DNA of 16,253 nt from NCBI GenBank assembly GCA_910578235.1, contig CAJTPP010000011.1, positions 38,983 to 55,235 of the forward strand, read 5' to 3'. Made by a program: the position numbers and the translations under genes. The notes beneath the pieces are model-generated. The model made no database searches. It saw only the letters and a program-made list of their open reading frames with translations, and was not told the DNA's origin. This DNA is from an uncultured Clostridia bacterium (GTDB lineage: Bacteria; Bacillota; Clostridia; UBA1381). Positions 5,371 to 13,033 of the stretch are shown here, piece after piece (position 1 is the first letter of the stretch; every line of letters starts with the position of its first letter).

Positions 5371-7164
5371 ATGATATACAATTTAATAAGAACCAAAGGA
5401 AACGCCGGTGAGCAGATTGCAGGCTTCGGCGGGCTGAACAGGACAGACAATACCGAGAAGAACGAGTTTGCGGACATGATAAATTTATCATCTGACAAAT
5501 ACCCGTTTCTTACGCCGTCAAGGGCTGCGAAAAATGCGTTGGAGAATAATATAAGCGGTATACGCGCGGTGATTGCGCCGCAGTACAGCAGTAATGCGGA
5601 TATTGAAGGTTTTACCGGTGTGGCAAAAGGCGGGAAAGCTAATACAAGGACAAAAAATAAGTTTTATTATAACGGCAGAGAAATAGATTTTGCGGACAAT
5701 GAGAATATGAGTATTCCTGACGTTGATGTTACACTCGCAGATTTTAACGGACGGATTATAATTTGCTATTATGGATTAGTTAAGGATGAAAATGGCAGAG
5801 ATAAAGAAACGCATGACATGTATTATTATGACTACACCGCGACAGGCGACGGCACTGTGAAGAAAATGGAGAAGGGGTTTAGCGGTAAGAATGTCATTAC
5901 CTGCACTGCGTATTCAAGCGGAAATCCGAATACGGATTTTTCTGTTATTAATTATCTTTATTCAAGCGGCATTACATGGCCCTTTAAGGAAGGCGACAGC
6001 GTATTTATTGAGGGCTTTCAAAATATCGAAAACAACACCATACATCTTGACAGCCGTTATCAGGACGTAAGCCCGACAAGAGCCATAAGCTGTATTGTGG
6101 AGAAGGTTGAGAAAGACAAACTGTATTTACAGATGTATAACCGCAATGGAAACGCGCTTGTATTCAAGAATGAAAGCAACAAAAGCGGTGTAAGCGTATA
6201 CACAAAAATTCCGACTATGAACCATGTATGTATACACAACAACCGTCTTTGGGGCACTAATCCAAACGGTGAATACATATACGCGTCGAAGCAGGGCGAT
6301 TGCTTCAATTTCAACACGTTTCAAGGCTTGGCGAACGACAGTTTTTACGCTGAAATCGGCACGGCGGGCGGTTTTGCGGGCATAGTGAGTTTTCGGGATA
6401 CTTTAGTCGCTTTCAAGCGTGATTACATACATCACGTCTACGGTGACAAGCCAGCCAATTTCACTATTCCGAAGCAGCTTAGTGACTGCGGGTGTATTGA
6501 TATACGCAGCGCCGCTCAGGTGGGGACAACAATGTATTTCCTCGGCTATGACGGTATTTACGCGTATGTCGGAGGTCAGCCGACGCTTATATCGAAGAAG
6601 CTCGACAGGAAATACAAAAGCGCGGTCGCTATGACCGACGGACAGAAGTATATTGTCTCATGTAAAGGAGACAAAGGAAATGAGCTGTTTGTGCTGGATA
6701 CGGAGCACGGATTATGGCATATGGAGGATTATATTGACGCTGTAGATTCTTTCAGGTGGCACGACAAGTTATATATTGCCACGGCGGATAAGGTATATGA
6801 GTACGGCGCGCTATCGTTTAATGACAGCGAGTATAAACAAGAGGATGAAAAAGAATACAACTGGGCATGTGAAAGCGTTATAATTCATGATGATACGTTT
6901 GATAACAAGGGTGTAACGGAGCTATGGATAAGGGCGAGGATTGACGAAGGCTCAGAAATTAAGGTGCTGACGAGCGAGGACGGCGGAGTTTTTCTTGACA
7001 GAGGGACACTAAAAGGAATGGGGACACTAAAGGTATACCGTATTCCGATACGGTTTATAAACGGCGAGTTTTATCAGTACAGGCTGGAGGGAACCGGAAA
7101 CGCGGTTATTTACAGTATAGAAAGGGTATTATCGTTGGGAGGACGACAGTACAGAAGTATATAA
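5371..7164 (+). CDS. Podovirus tail nozzle/stabilization-like protein
   Basis: A 597-residue structural protein. The N-terminus (GEQIAGFGGLNRT..NEFADMINLSSDKYPFLTPSRAAKN) resembles the start of tail-tube or nozzle proteins in podovirus-type phages. The middle is rich in beta repeats (YYNGREIDFADN, HNNRLWGTNPNGEYIYAS, GGFAGIVSFRDTLVAFKRDYIHHVYG, VGTTMYFLGYDGIYAYVGGQP, YIVSCKGDKGNELFVLDTEHGLWH), as expected for a beta-propeller like T7 gp12 or P22 gp10. There is no signal peptide. AATGAGGTG provides the ribosome site. It is followed after 26 nt by the second fiber-like gene, which supports a tail role. The call rests on general architecture and context; tail hub or fiber-base protein are alternatives. 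Confidence 0.65.
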   Translation: MIYNLIRTKGNAGEQIAGFGGLNRTDNTEKNEFADMINLSSDKYPFLTPSRAAKNALENNISGIRAVIAPQYSSNADIEGFTGVAKGGKANTRTKNKFYYNGREIDFADNENMSIPDVDVTLADFNGRIIICYYGLVKDENGRDKETHDMYYYDYTATGDGTVKKMEKGFSGKNVITCTAYSSGNPNTDFSVINYLYSSGITWPFKEGDSVFIEGFQNIENNTIHLDSRYQDVSPTRAISCIVEKVEKDKLYLQMYNRNGNALVFKNESNKSGVSVYTKIPTMNHVCIHNNRLWGTNPNGEYIYASKQGDCFNFNTFQGLANDSFYAEIGTAGGFAGIVSFRDTLVAFKRDYIHHVYGDKPANFTIPKQLSDCGCIDIRSAAQVGTTMYFLGYDGIYAYVGGQPTLISKKLDRKYKSAVAMTDGQKYIVSCKGDKGNELFVLDTEHGLWHMEDYIDAVDSFRWHDKLYIATADKVYEYGALSFNDSEYKQEDEKEYNWACESVIIHDDTFDNKGVTELWIRARIDEGSEIKVLTSEDGGVFLDRGTLKGMGTLKVYRIPIRFINGEFYQYRLEGTGNAVIYSIERVLSLGGRQYRSI

Positions 7165-7170
7165 AAATTA

Positions 7171-7410
7171 AGAAAGAGAGGAAAAGGATTATGCCAAATT
7201 TAACAACACCATTTTTACACTTAGGAGGAAGAGACATTGACAAGGATATGGACGATGTGCAGAACTGGTCTATTGCGCTGATTGATGAACTGAAATACAT
7301 TTTATGCAATCTTGACGCGGGTAACTGTATGGAGGCAAGCAAGGTTCAGGCGAAAAACATTGACTGCTCAAAGGCGAGGATAAGCAGTGCGCAGATACAG
7401 AGTTTAAAGG
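7171..7410 (+). repeat. Direct duplication, copy 2 (fiber N-terminus)
   Basis: Second copy of the 240-bp block at 3661-3900, including the GGATTATGCCAAATTTAAC start region. Both copies are in the same orientation, 3.5 kb apart, with the nozzle-like gene and the first moron between them. Confidence 0.9.
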
Positions 7411-8009
7411 CAAGCAAGATAAAAACAGGAATGCTTGACGTAAGCGATCAGGTTACAATACAGGGTGAGAGTGATGACGCGCGAATGGTGATGAACTCCC
7501 AGACGCTTATATTCTATGAGAAAGACAAGAACGGAAATGAAATACCGAGAATATACGCGGGCTATGACAAGGACAAAGGGAAGTATGTGTTTGAGGTATA
7601 CAACAAGGAAGGACAGAAGGAAATAAAGATGGACGACAATGGCGACGTCGTTTTCAGCGGGACAATAAAGGGAGGAAAAATAGAAGCGGATACAGATATA
7701 AGTGTCAATAAGGATGTAAATATAGGTCAGTATCTGAATGTAGGATATATTACTACGTCAGTAGATGAGAACGGTAATCCAAAAAAAGAATGGAGCAAAG
7801 AAAGCGGTATACAAATGGGGCCTTACGTGTCTATTATGGCGGAGAACGAAGGTAATAATCTTGTTTTACACGCGTTTGGCAGAATAGCGTTTGATACAGG
7901 CAGTGTAACAAAAGGCGGTGTTGAGATTGCTACGGAAAGGGATATTGAAGATTTACAGAGACAGATTGATGCTTTAGAACGTGAAATAGCTGCATTAAAA
8001 CAAAAATAA
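7191..8009 (+). CDS. Tail fiber/appendage-like structural protein 2
   Basis: A 272-residue paralogue of the protein at 3680-4570. The first 75 residues are nearly the same (LGGRDIDKDMDDVQNWSIAL, LDAGNCMEASKVQAKNIDCS). After IQSLKASKIKTGMLDVSDQV the sequence is different: a beta-rich region, and a C-terminal coiled coil (IEDLQRQIDALEREIAALKQK) likely to trimerise. It probably shares a virion docking site with protein 1 but carries a different distal domain. It follows the nozzle-like gene without a terminator. The stop codon lies inside the stem of the terminator at 8007-8032. Confidence 0.7.
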   Translation: MPNLTTPFLHLGGRDIDKDMDDVQNWSIALIDELKYILCNLDAGNCMEASKVQAKNIDCSKARISSAQIQSLKASKIKTGMLDVSDQVTIQGESDDARMVMNSQTLIFYEKDKNGNEIPRIYAGYDKDKGKYVFEVYNKEGQKEIKMDDNGDVVFSGTIKGGKIEADTDISVNKDVNIGQYLNVGYITTSVDENGNPKKEWSKESGIQMGPYVSIMAENEGNNLVLHAFGRIAFDTGSVTKGGVEIATERDIEDLQRQIDALEREIAALKQK

Positions 8010-8032
8010 GGTGTCCGTTATAGGACACCTTA
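8007..8032. terminator. Bidirectional terminator between convergent genes
   Basis: TAAGGTGTCC-GTTATA-GGACACCTTA forms a perfect 10-bp stem. On the minus strand it is followed by a TTTTT-containing tract, making it a good terminator for the inverted moron. On the plus strand the following bases are only AT-rich. It overlaps the stop codon of the plus-strand gene. Confidence 0.88.
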
Positions 8033-8034
8033 AA

Positions 8035-8580
8035 TTATCTTAGGCTATTAATAACAGGAACTACAGTTGAAATATAGTAGTCATACGGTATGTATATAGT
8101 GGTATCAGGTGCATTAGGCATATCTTCGAGTAGATTATTAACTTTATCATTTTTATTATAGAAATGTACAGAAGTAAATTTGTAATCACCTAAACCGATG
8201 CTTTCAAGCATTTCTTCAACTTTGCTTTTTCTGACATATTTTTCACCGTCAACGGTTTCAATATCAACCTCGGGCAATGGTGAGAGGTCAGGTCTTGCAG
8301 TTGGCAGCGGAGTCGGGGCGGGTGCCGGTTTGTTCGGAGTATTAACGATAATGGCATTATCCTCGAAGCCTACCTCAAAGCCGCCGACGGCGTCCGCGAC
8401 ATCTCTGAGCTTAAAATAGGTGCTGTCGTTGATGTTATAGCCCTCAACCTGAACGGTCTGACCGTTGACTTTTACGGGAAATGAATTGGGCACAACGATA
8501 TATTCAGCCAATGCGGTTACGGATATTGTGGCGGCGGCTCCGATAAGGATACCGAGAGTGATTGATTTAATATTTTTCAT
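8035..8580 (-). CDS. Secreted stalk-domain protein 2 (inverted moron)
   Basis: A 181-residue protein. The signal sequence (MKNIKSITLGILIGAAATISVTALAEYIVV) is followed by one stalk domain: FPVKVNGQTVQVEGYNINDSTYFKLRDVADAVGGFEVGFEDNAIIVN (about 33-80). A Pro-rich linker (PNKPAPAPTPLPTARPDLSPLP, about 81-102) resembles a wall-spanning spacer, then a C-terminal domain (about 103-181) contains KYVRKSKVEEMLESIGLGDYKF and ends DYYISTVVPVINSLR. The C-terminal YDYYI/VVPVI end loosely recalls the YDQFVEEIEPLL end of protein 1. AAAGGAG precedes the ATG on the minus strand. It is the only minus-strand gene among the late genes and has its own promoter and terminator, so it should be expressed independently of the lytic program. 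Confidence 0.8.
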   Translation of the reverse strand: MKNIKSITLGILIGAAATISVTALAEYIVVPNSFPVKVNGQTVQVEGYNINDSTYFKLRDVADAVGGFEVGFEDNAIIVNTPNKPAPAPTPLPTARPDLSPLPEVDIETVDGEKYVRKSKVEEMLESIGLGDYKFTSVHFYNKNDKVNNLLEDMPNAPDTTIYIPYDYYISTVVPVINSLR

Positions 8581-8611
8581 GGTAAAAATCTCCTTTTTTG
8601 TGTTTTATTTT

Positions 8612-8640
8612 AGTATACATCAAATGGGAGAATAATGCAA
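8612..8640 (-). promoter_or_regulatory. Promoter of the inverted moron
   Basis: On the minus strand: -35 TTGCAT (8640-8635), 17-bp spacer, -10 TATACT (8617-8612), 32 nt upstream of the start codon. This is a good sigma-A type match. Confidence 0.75.
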
Positions 8641-8696
8641 GTTTGGAGTTGTACAAAAGACAGAATGCTATAACTGAAGTGTAATATAAGATATTG

Positions 8697-8806
8697 TATA
8701 ATATTAATCAGACGGGTATGGACGTGATATTCAAACAACTTGCCTGCAAGTTGTAGGCTTGGAAACTGTAAGTTTTGTAGCTGCCTTACTGACATAGGAC
8801 GGCTGA
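8697..8806 (+). promoter_or_regulatory. Candidate promoter and structured leader element, copy C
   Basis: TATAAT at 8697-8702 is a possible -10 without a clear -35. After it come outer pairs TCAG/CTGA (8708-8711 / 8803-8806) and TATG/CATA (8717-8720 / 8793-8796), hairpin 1 ACAACTTG-CCTG-CAAGTTGT, and hairpin 2 GAAACT-GTA-AGTTTT in the context AGGCTTG...GTAGCTGCC. The upstream box GGGTATGGACGTG matches copies A and D. A further hairpin (8847-8855 / 8866-8874) and then a terminator follow before the gene at 8967. This fills the 386-bp gap between genes together with the moron promoter. Confidence 0.6.
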
Positions 8807-8913
8807 ATGCGGAATATTATTTTTATGTTTAACTAAAAACTATTATGCAGAAACAATCGTTTTACTGCTTCTGCTCTATATCTGAATTATAAAATAGTGA
8901 AAACAATATGTCA

Positions 8914-8943
8914 AGCACTTACCGATTAGGCCGGGTGCTTTTT
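8914..8943 (+). terminator. Intrinsic terminator upstream of the connector-like gene
   Basis: AGCACT pairs with GGTGCT, with an inner CCG/CGG, followed by TTTTT. It ends 23 nt before the ATG. It shares the block ATGTCAAGCACTTACCGA with the terminator at 5318, so the two are related by descent. Confidence 0.78.
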
Positions 8944-8966
8944 GCATACGCGAAAGGAGAGAGGAT

Positions 8967-9776
8967 ATGTATATAAACGAGGTTTTAAGGACGTGCGACA
9001 TGTTATGTCCGAACGAGTACAGCAACGAGGAAAAATATATTTGGTGCGACGAGCTGTCGGCTATGATTATGAACGAGCATTTAAAGACATACGGCAAGAT
9101 TACGCTTGAAGCAGGAGAGGACGGCTCATATTTGCTTCCCGAGGGCATTACATTTGAAATGATCGACAGGGTTATTGACGGCGCAAGGGAGATAGACAAG
9201 ATGGATTTTCGTTCTTACGGTATTGAATACTACTATGGAAAGCGCGGACGGTTTGTATTTCCTGTACGCAACCGCGTCAGGGGCAGCATTGACGTTGTGT
9301 ATCTGAAAAAGCATGAGCCTATACGCAGTGTTAATATAAATGATACGGTAAGATTTGAGCGCGGCGGATTTTATGTGCCGAACACGAAGCTTATTGAGGG
9401 CGACGTTATAACGGTGGAGATCGACGGAAGGAATTTTGATGATATTCCTATACTTGAAGTAAACGCGGTTGACGCGGAAAATTGCTTTGCCAATGTGCCT
9501 GCCGGCACGTTTGACTCTTTATTTTCAGCGGGGGAAACAGAGAAAAATATACAATGTGAAATTAAGCGTATTATTACAGATGAAACGGTATGCGACCCGC
9601 CTTATGACAGAATGTATGTCGACTATGTAAACGCGCAGATTTGCTATTATCAGCGTGATTTTGACACCTATAACCAGCATATGAATTTATTCAATCAGCG
9701 TATTGCGGCATATCAGACATATTTGCAGCAGAGGCGGACGCAGGATAAGGACGGGAAGATGGTAAACTGGATTTGA
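8967..9776 (+). CDS. Probable head-tail connector/adaptor protein
   Basis: A 269-residue soluble protein. The N-terminal helical part (MYINEVLRTCDMLCPNEYSNEEKYIWCDELSAMIMNE) looks like the start of head-completion proteins. A central beta-rich domain follows (about 75-190: FVFPVRNRVRGSIDVVYLKK, DTVRFERGGFYVPNTKLIEGDVITVEIDG). The C-terminal helices (MYVDYVNAQICYYQRDFDTYNQHMNLFNQRIAAYQTYLQQR) match the layout of adaptor proteins docking below a portal. Its place between the tail genes and portal supports a connector role. The family is not firmly recognised. The ribosome site is AAAGGAGAGAGG; the gene lies directly behind a terminator. Confidence 0.55.
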   Translation: MYINEVLRTCDMLCPNEYSNEEKYIWCDELSAMIMNEHLKTYGKITLEAGEDGSYLLPEGITFEMIDRVIDGAREIDKMDFRSYGIEYYYGKRGRFVFPVRNRVRGSIDVVYLKKHEPIRSVNINDTVRFERGGFYVPNTKLIEGDVITVEIDGRNFDDIPILEVNAVDAENCFANVPAGTFDSLFSAGETEKNIQCEIKRIITDETVCDPPYDRMYVDYVNAQICYYQRDFDTYNQHMNLFNQRIAAYQTYLQQRRTQDKDGKMVNWI

Positions 9777-9816
9777 GCTTACATTAAAACAAATATTTCA
9801 GAGAATATCCTTTTAC

Positions 9817-9849
9817 ATGTTTACAAATAAGAGAAAATATGGTAAACAT
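9817..9849 (+). promoter_or_regulatory. Promoter of the third moron, with overlapping inverted repeat
   Basis: TTTACA (9820-9825), 17-bp spacer, TAAACA (9843-9848) with extended TG at 9840-9841. ATGTTTAC (9817-9824) and GTAAACAT (9842-9849) are exact inverted complements covering both boxes, as expected for a repressor site. The regulator is unknown; the half-sites contain a GTTTA/TAAAC core like the phage operators but are not the same sequence. Confidence 0.65.
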
Positions 9850-9890
9850 AAATAATGTATTAACAATATACTAACACCGGGAGGATTTTT

Positions 9891-11048
9891 ATGAAAAAAT
9901 TGATGGCTTTATTGATTGCGGGCTTCTTTACATTATGTGGAAGCTCAGCATTGGCAGATAACGATGAAATAAGAGTTTATATTGACAATGTGAGGCTCAG
10001 CTTTGACCAGGCGCCTGTAATCCAGAATGAGAGAACATTAGTTCCGATGAGAGCAATTTTTGAAGCATTGGGAGCAGAGGTGGAATGGAACGGTGAAAAC
10101 AAGTCTATTATAGCTACAAGAAATTCTGATTTTATAGGTATGTTTATTGACAGCACAATTGCTTCTATCAACGGTATGAATGTAGCTTTAGAAACTTCGC
10201 CGATTATCATTAATGAAAGAACGATGGTGCCGTTAAGATTTGTTTCCGAGGCTTTAAATTGCGAGGTGAACTGGGACGGAAATACGAGAAGCGTCTACAT
10301 AGTTTCTGAGAATAATATTCCAATTGTGACACCGATGCCAACGCTGACGCCAACACCGACGCCGACGCCAATACCAACACCGAAAAAGCTTGTTGTGTAT
10401 GATAATTATGATGAGGCTCCGTGGTGTCCTGATTTTGGAGATGTTGTCGGACAAATACCGAATTATTCTTCATCAAACAATTCGGATGATTACATAGGAT
10501 ATGGATATTCGTATTGGGCTAGTGATATAACAGACAGCCAGATTAAAGCATATACTAAAATTTTGGAGTCAGAAGGATATACACAAGATTTAACATATAC
10601 AAGTGATGGGGCAATAGCCATGTATGTAAAAGGATATTATTCCGTGGGACTATATGTGAGCGAAAGGGGAAGAGGCCCCGAAATTGATGTTTTGGTATGG
10701 GATTTGTCTAATTCGAAAAATAACAGTAATAGCAGCAGTACAAATAACAATGCCATAAACAGAGGTGATGACCGGACAAATAATGACAGTAACAGAAAGC
10801 AGTATGAGCGTGAGGCGGCGGCTCTTAAAAAAGAATACAATGACGCTATTCAGGTTGTGCAAGATCAAAAAGAAAGCTATATAAATAGCTTCAGGCAAAC
10901 ACAAATGGGCGGCGGATACGGATCAAGTATGGCAATTACCGCAATGTCACAGAATACAATAAAGTATGATAATATGATTGCAGATTTAGAAGAGGAGCTT
11001 GAATATAATCTTGAAATTCTGAGAGAAAAATACGGAATTGATGACTAA
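9891..11048 (+). CDS. Secreted stalk-domain protein 3 with coiled coil
   Basis: A 385-residue protein. Its signal peptide (MKKLMALLIAGFFTLCGSSALA) is followed by a complete two-part stalk domain: VYIDNVRLSFDQAPVIQNERTLVPMRAIFEALGAEVEWNG and INGMNVALETSPIIINERTMVPLRFVSEALNCEVNWDG (about 28-135). A Thr-Pro linker (about 147-163), a Tyr-rich domain (about 165-270), an Asn/Ser-rich stretch, and a long C-terminal charged coiled coil (about 295-385) follow. It is the largest of the three stalk proteins here and is probably exported and wall-associated. It has its own promoter under an inverted repeat and is inserted between connector-like gene and portal, so I read it as lysogen-expressed cargo rather than a virion part. 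A secreted adhesin is an alternative. Confidence 0.82.
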   Translation: MKKLMALLIAGFFTLCGSSALADNDEIRVYIDNVRLSFDQAPVIQNERTLVPMRAIFEALGAEVEWNGENKSIIATRNSDFIGMFIDSTIASINGMNVALETSPIIINERTMVPLRFVSEALNCEVNWDGNTRSVYIVSENNIPIVTPMPTLTPTPTPTPIPTPKKLVVYDNYDEAPWCPDFGDVVGQIPNYSSSNNSDDYIGYGYSYWASDITDSQIKAYTKILESEGYTQDLTYTSDGAIAMYVKGYYSVGLYVSERGRGPEIDVLVWDLSNSKNNSNSSSTNNNAINRGDDRTNNDSNRKQYEREAAALKKEYNDAIQVVQDQKESYINSFRQTQMGGGYGSSMAITAMSQNTIKYDNMIADLEEELEYNLEILREKYGIDD

Positions 11049-11108
11049 TCCGTAAGTGTCAACAGCACATACGGACAGATATAGTAATAAAACACTGTAA
11101 TTGCAGTG
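11049..11108 (+). promoter_or_regulatory. Two hairpins of the portal leader (copy E, unrelated sequence)
   Basis: TCCGTA (11049-11054) / TACGGA (11070-11075) with an inner GTG/CAC, then CACTG-TAATTG-CAGTG (11093-11108). Like leaders A, C and D this is two hairpins followed by a terminator and a structural gene, but the bases are not alike. The first hairpin could also be the end signal of the moron. Confidence 0.4.
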
Positions 11109-11120
11109 GAATATATAATA

Positions 11121-11153
11121 AAAAACACATCATTTATTCATGATGTGTTTTTT
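11121..11153 (+). terminator. Intrinsic terminator upstream of portal
   Basis: AAAACACATCAT-TTATTC-ATGATGTGTTTT, followed by more T. It ends 23 nt before the portal ATG. The stem core ACATCAT/ATGATGT is shared with the terminator at 14627-14655. Confidence 0.88.
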
Positions 11154-11176
11154 ATATATGAAGAAAGGGTGAGGAA

Positions 11177-13033
11177 ATGACAGAGGAAAAGGAAGTAGTG
11201 GAGTACAGGGGAAAAATCAATCCTGATTTTATCTCCAAGGCACAGAGAATGTATCAAAAATACAAGAGCGACAAGGCGGAATTAAACAAGCGCATCGTTG
11301 ATAACAACAGATGGTACAAATCAAATTATGCGCGCATGCTTAATCCGAAAACAAACGAAACAGAGCCGGCAACAGCATTTATATTCAGCGCGATTGAAAA
11401 CAAATACGCCGACGCGATAGATAATTTTCCTGTGCCTAATTTGCTGGAGCGTGAGCCGTCCGACAGCAGAACCGCCAAGATTTTATCTAAAATTATTCCC
11501 GTACAGCTTGATATGAGCAACTTCAAGCGCGTGTACAAGGACAACTGGCGGCGCAAGCTGAAGCATGGCACGGCAGTATACGGTGTGTTCTACAACGAGC
11601 AGTCATGCGACATTGACATTCGGGCGATTGACCTCATGAATATTTACTGCGATATGCATGTCAGGGACGTTCAGGACAGTCAGTTTTTATTCATAACAAA
11701 CGCGGTGGACAACGATATATTAAAAGAAAATCATCCCAATTTTAAGGCGTTGTTTCACAGTGACGCGAGTGTGGAAAGCTACAGCGGCACTCACCAGATT
11801 GACGACAGAACAGAGGTTATTGACTGTTATTACAAAAAGGCGGACGGCACGCTGCATATGATTAAGTTTGTCGGGTCGGCTGTTATTGACGCTACAGAAG
11901 ACACCGAGGGCTATGAGGAAGGCTTATACGCGCATGGAATGTATCCTGTCATATTTGACGTGCTTTATCCCGAGGAGGATTGTCCGTTCGGATTCGGTAT
12001 TGTAGATACCATACGCAATCCGCAGCAGTACATAGACAGGCTTGACGGTATTATCATTAAAAACGCGTTGCTTTCCGGAAAGCAGAGGTATCTTGTCAAG
12101 GAAAACGGTAATATTAACGAAAAGGAATTCTGCGACTACAGCAAGGACATTGTGCATGTTACTGGCAGTGTTGACGAAACAAACATAAAGCCGATACAGG
12201 CTCAGGGGCTTGCACACTATATAATAGAGCACAGGCTGGAAAAGATTAACGAGCTTAAAGAGGTTATAGGCAACCGCGACTTTCAGCAGGGAGCAACGTC
12301 GGGCGGAGTCACGGCGGCAAGCGCTATTACCGCGTTGCAGCAGTCGGGGCAGAAGCTGTCGCGTTCTGTTATTGACGACAGCTATGACGCGTACAAGGCA
12401 TTGGTGTTTATGATGATTGAGCTTATGCGCGAGTTCTATGACGGGGAAAGAGTATACCGCATTACAAACGACATAGGAAGCGCGGAGTTTGTGCGGTTTG
12501 ATAATTCTATGCTTATATCGGAGGAGGAAAAGCGTGACGCTCTCGGATTTGTCTATGATACGGAGTACAGACGGACGGAGTTTGACATAAGCGTTATTCC
12601 CCAGAGGGAAAATCCGTTTACGAAAGAGACTAATAATCAGACTATTCTAAGTCTATGGAACAGTGGATTTTTTCAGCCGCAGAATTTTGATGTGAGTATG
12701 ATTGCCTTGCAGAGTATGAATTTTGACGCTAAGGAAAAAGTGATTGAGCAGATAAAGGAATTACAGGAAAAACAACAGGCTATGCAGACGCGGCAGGCGG
12801 CAATGTCACAGAGCAATGGTCAGCAAGGCTTTAGCGTTGCAGGCATAGATCCGCAGGATCGTAATGCCGTAGTGAGTCAGCAAGGCTTTAGCGTTGCAGG
12901 CACAGATCCGAAGGATCGTAATGCCGCAATAAGTCAGCGGAGTGGACTTGTGCCTGTCGGCCAAGCGGGCGGAGGATTAGTCCCTGTAGGACAATACAAC
13001 GGTAAAGATATGGAGGTTAATTATGGCAAATAA
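11177..13033 (+). CDS. Portal protein (P22-like)
   Basis: A 618-residue dodecamer-forming portal, the vertex for DNA entry and exit. The N-terminal half has the typical features: KSDKAELNKRIVDNNRWYKSN, ATAFIFSAIENKYADAIDNFP, and a central crown/wing region. The stem and clip region has FGFGIVDTIRNPQQYIDRLDGIIIKN and GVTAASAITALQQSGQKLSRSVIDD (about 375-400), a strong portal signature. The C-terminus (about 535-618) is a Gln-rich tail with two in-frame copies of a 19-residue repeat (549-586) and two copies of GLVPVGQ; this tail is dispensable-looking and not part of the usual fold. The gene overlaps the next one by 11 nt. The ribosome site is GGGTGAGG, behind a terminator. Confidence 0.9.
   Translation: MTEEKEVVEYRGKINPDFISKAQRMYQKYKSDKAELNKRIVDNNRWYKSNYARMLNPKTNETEPATAFIFSAIENKYADAIDNFPVPNLLEREPSDSRTAKILSKIIPVQLDMSNFKRVYKDNWRRKLKHGTAVYGVFYNEQSCDIDIRAIDLMNIYCDMHVRDVQDSQFLFITNAVDNDILKENHPNFKALFHSDASVESYSGTHQIDDRTEVIDCYYKKADGTLHMIKFVGSAVIDATEDTEGYEEGLYAHGMYPVIFDVLYPEEDCPFGFGIVDTIRNPQQYIDRLDGIIIKNALLSGKQRYLVKENGNINEKEFCDYSKDIVHVTGSVDETNIKPIQAQGLAHYIIEHRLEKINELKEVIGNRDFQQGATSGGVTAASAITALQQSGQKLSRSVIDDSYDAYKALVFMMIELMREFYDGERVYRITNDIGSAEFVRFDNSMLISEEEKRDALGFVYDTEYRRTEFDISVIPQRENPFTKETNNQTILSLWNSGFFQPQNFDVSMIALQSMNFDAKEKVIEQIKELQEKQQAMQTRQAAMSQSNGQQGFSVAGIDPQDRNAVVSQQGFSVAGTDPKDRNAAISQRSGLVPVGQAGGGLVPVGQYNGKDMEVNYGK
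12821..12934 (+). repeat. Two 57-bp hairpin-element copies in frame in portal
   Basis: Units at 12821-12877 and 12878-12934. Each contains GCAAGGC-TTTA-GCGTTGC (one mismatch), then GGCA-TA-GATCC-GCA-GGATC-GTAA-TGCC; the second copy reads GGCACA and loop GAA. Flank bases equal those of the tandem array at 341-566, but the stem is different. At 57 bp it encodes 19 residues (QQGFSVAG.DP.DRNA..S) without breaking the frame. Confidence 0.9.

Noticed and set aside
8007..8032. Leader-type hairpin at the end of the second fiber gene
   Set aside because: A plain 10-bp terminator stem between convergent genes, without the conserved GGC...GTAA...GCC context.
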